Origin: Certhia americana
Lineage: Eukaryota > Chordata > Aves > Passeriformes > Certhiidae
NCBI GenBank assembly: GCA_018697195.1
Contig: JAGMWU010000052.1
Location: forward strand, 41,160-105,159
Length of the DNA stretch: 64,000 nucleotides
Direction of reading: 5' to 3'
The notes beneath the pieces are model-generated. The model saw nothing but the letters and a program-made list of their open reading frames with translations. It ran no database searches and was not told where the DNA came from. A program made the translations under genes and the position numbers. This document shows positions 61,700-64,000 of this stretch, one piece after another; the first letter of the stretch is position 1; every line of letters starts with the position of its first letter.

Positions 61700-62040
61700 A
61701 AAGAAATAATCTTTTAAGTATTAAACTCCCAGTGCTGCTGAAACAAAATGCAGTATAACCTTGAATTATATGTAGCAGGGCTGGCTTTCATTATTTATTA
61801 GCAAGATCAATTAGAATATTCTGTTTGCAGAAGAATATAATCCAATATGTACTTCAAGCACTAACAGCTAAATATATGCTTATTTAAAAATCAATCTAAA
61901 AGTCAAGGTTTCCTTTGTAAATCCTTACTACAGATTAAAAAAAACCCCTTTGACTGTTACCACCTGCTGAATGCTGTAGTCTCAAGGAGACAGTTATACA
62001 TTTTAAAACATCTCAAATGGGAATTGATTGTAGCAGGCAA
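61700..62040. other. AT-rich intronic island, candidate conserved noncoding element
   Basis: Unique AT-rich DNA with ttatttattagcaagatcaa and gcagaagaatataatcc words; no repeat or gene signature. Confidence 0.3.
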
Positions 62041-63027
62041 ACAATTGCTGAACGCCCAGCACGGAGGGCTCACGGCCTGTGTGACAGCTGAGGGGGTCCC
62101 AGGGGTGGGCACCCTGGGACCACAGCCCAGCCACTCCACAGGGAAGAGGGAACAAACCCCCGAGCTGGGCAGTGCCAGCAGCACCCCCCGCCTGCCAGGA
62201 AGGGCACCCCGAGTGTGCCAGCCGTGCCGAGTGACTCACACCAGCTCACAGCATCCCAGCACAGACTTGTTTTTCACCGACTTCCCCAGGCTGACATGGA
62301 GCCAAGGCATGCGCCTGCCAGCCCAGCTCAGGAGCCGCAGTGTCCTCGCCTTTCTCCCCCGAATCACAGGTTTCTAAGATTAATTGTCATGTATAATTTA
62401 TTGACCTCAGCCACGACCTTGGCCCAGCGTGGTTTCCTTTCTCTGCGCTGTGGCGGCAGCAGGCTCTGGCAGGGCAAGGGAGCACCAGCAGCACAGGGTG
62501 GGCAGTGCTCTGGCTGTCCCACAGCCCTGGAGATGCCTCAGCCCCTCTGTTTTTACCCCATCCCCACCCTGCAGAGCCCTCTCCCCAGCTGTGCCAGTGC
62601 CTGCTTTAATCTCCCCCCTGCTGCCAGCCAGGCACAGGCTGCTCAGCCAGCTTCCCGCTTCTCCTTCTTCCTTAAGCCCTTTCTCTTTCGTCTTCCATTT
62701 TTAAATCTTATCTCCAGGTAAAGAGGGTATTTGATGGGATCAAAAAGTGACCTTTAACAAGGGTAGCAGAGCTTCAAACAATATCCCTGCAAGTTCACGC
62801 ACACTCAAGTGTTAAAGGGAACAGTTCTCTGATCTCCTGTTCCTCAGTGGAAAAGTCGTTTCACAAAGATTTCTGCCAAAAGCTGGTGCAGCAGACTGAG
62901 GAAACTTTCTTAAAACCCAGCACCTAGAACTTGGCACAGGCTGTCCTTAGCTTCTGATAAACCAATCCTTCAAATTTTTTTGGTCTGTCTTCACTAGCAA
63001 GAGCTCCAGCCACACCACCCTGCACCG

Positions 63028-63095
63028 GGGTGGAAGAAGGGTTGGAACTGGATGATCTTCAGCGTCCCTTCCAATCATTCTGTGAATCTCTGGAG
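63028..63095 (+). repeat. CR1 LINE 3' terminus
   Basis: A word like gttggaactggatgatctt is followed by cccttccaatcattctgtga, the typical CR1 3' end. Only about 70 bases are recognisable; the 5' boundary is uncertain. Confidence 0.75.
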
Positions 63096-63902
63096 TGTTT
63101 GTTTTTCCGCTCTAGTTCCCTATCTCTTGCCAGTTTCCTGGGTCTGACAGATTCTTGACTATCCCCCATCTTTCACTCAGCTGAATTAAATCCCTGAAAT
63201 GCGTCTTAGGTAAAGCATTCCAGGCATGGAGGAGGTCAGACAGACACAATCAGAGGGATCAGACAGTGATTAGTGGGCTGAAAATACAGCCAAACAGAGC
63301 AGAGTGAACAGACACCCGAGGCTTCCCAAGCACCACGTCCTGCTCCAGCCTGAGATCCTCCCAGCCATGCTGGGAGAGATGCAGCAGCATGAGGTGGTGT
63401 CTGGCATATCCCTTCCTGAGAAAAACAGGATATTTGATCTATGAGCCAGGGGGTCACTCCAGTCTTGATTGAGACCAGGACCTACAGACCTCCCCAAGAC
63501 CTTGTGGATAAATTCCAAGTGGGAAAAGAACAGTGAAAGGATGATGTGGGCATGTAACAGTTTGTCTCCAGAGCTTCCTCTGTGCCACGAGGTTAATGGG
63601 TTGCAGTTCCGTGTGTCTCTGGGACCCAGGCAGGCTGGAAGGGAGCAGGGGCCCAAGGACATGTGATGCCAGATCAGGACAGTCCCACACTCTCCAGTGG
63701 CAGCCCAGAGCCAGCACTGACACAGTGACATGACCCCCATGCCACCAAGAGGGCAAGGGGGGGACACACGTGGGGTTCCCCATCTGTAGTGGAGCCTGCT
63801 GGTGCCTCCACAAGCAGCAGAGTGCCCTAGTGGAGTGGGCAGATGGCAGCAGTGGGCAGGTGCAATGACAGCAGAGTTAATCACCATGGCATCGTGCTGG
63901 GT

Positions 63903-64000
63903 GGGCACAGCCTGAGAGGGACACAGCCTGGGATGGGCACAGCCTGAAAGGGACACAGCCTGAGAGGGACACAGCCTGAGAGGGGCACAGTCTGTGATGG
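63903..64000. repeat. 16-bp minisatellite, truncated by window edge
   Basis: Six exact-length 16-base units (gggcacagcctgagag / ggacacagcctgagag) up to 63998, continuing past the right edge, so the total length is unknown. Confidence 0.88.

Larger units (their letters stand above)
54049..63027. other. Intron 1 segment, right part
   Basis: Mixed DNA with AT-rich patches at 56100-56380, 57740-58300 and 61570-62060, the 24-bp duplication, and the single-base-loop G-quadruplex motif (57347). A plus-strand AATAAA at 55809-55814 is followed by a TG-rich stretch. No exon recognised. Confidence 0.5.
28325..64000 (-). other. HS3ST4: HS3ST4 intron 1 (3' part, at least 35.7 kb)
   Basis: Genes of the HS3ST family have two coding exons, and HS3ST4 has a very long first intron in mammals. 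No sequence encoding the N-terminal half of the sulfotransferase domain (the KGGT-type PAPS loop or the catalytic ENEVHFF-like segment) is visible from 28325 to the right edge on the minus strand. The whole stretch is therefore read as intron. It may host separate transcripts, the best candidate being the CpG island at 33290-33700. Confidence 0.75.

Noticed and set aside
1..64000. CRISPR arrays, operons, prokaryotic mobile elements, tRNA or rRNA genes
   Set aside because: The tandem arrays have no spacer-repeat structure, there is no dense coding, and no tRNA- or rRNA-like stretch was seen by eye; a tRNAscan or Rfam run was not possible here.

Overview
The window looks like avian nuclear DNA, probably from a passerine or other bird. 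It is eukaryotic: there is one recognisable coding exon with a good splice acceptor, very long noncoding flanks, and no operons or closely packed ORFs. The interspersed repeats I can recognise are three short 3' ends of CR1 LINEs, the dominant retroelement of birds and other sauropsids. Low repeat density and many short GC-rich minisatellites fit a bird chromosome. The species cannot be fixed from sequence alone.

The only gene I can support is HS3ST4 (heparan sulfate glucosamine 3-O-sulfotransferase 4), on the minus strand. Its last exon (27688-28324) encodes the C-terminal 211 residues of the sulfotransferase domain and ends in a TAG stop. The family has a two-exon layout. Everything from 28325 to the right edge is therefore read as the 3' part of the very long intron 1, and exon 1 (membrane anchor, first PAPS-binding loop, catalytic Glu) lies outside the window. 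The region left of 27688 is the 3' UTR followed by intergenic DNA.

Layout: 1-27200 is intergenic DNA that alternates between GC-rich, CpG-poor stretches with minisatellites (8121, 21345, 23356, 24571) and AT-rich islands resembling conserved noncoding elements (strongest at 16430-17060). 27207-27687 is the inferred 3' UTR. 28325-64000 is intron 1. The intron contains a CpG island with two RFX-type X-boxes and two CCAAT motifs (33290-33700), a tight G-quadruplex motif at 34167, more AT-rich islands, an 11-bp minisatellite (38492), a 47-nt poly-T tract (53991), and a 16-bp repeat that runs off the right edge.

I found no RNA gene, CRISPR array, intact mobile element or second protein-coding gene. 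The most notable unexplained signals are the X-box/CCAAT CpG island inside HS3ST4 intron 1, a perfect 17-bp inverted repeat at 17261-17320, and several very tight G-quadruplex motifs. The many long open frames on both strands look like chance frames in GC-rich, stop-poor DNA.
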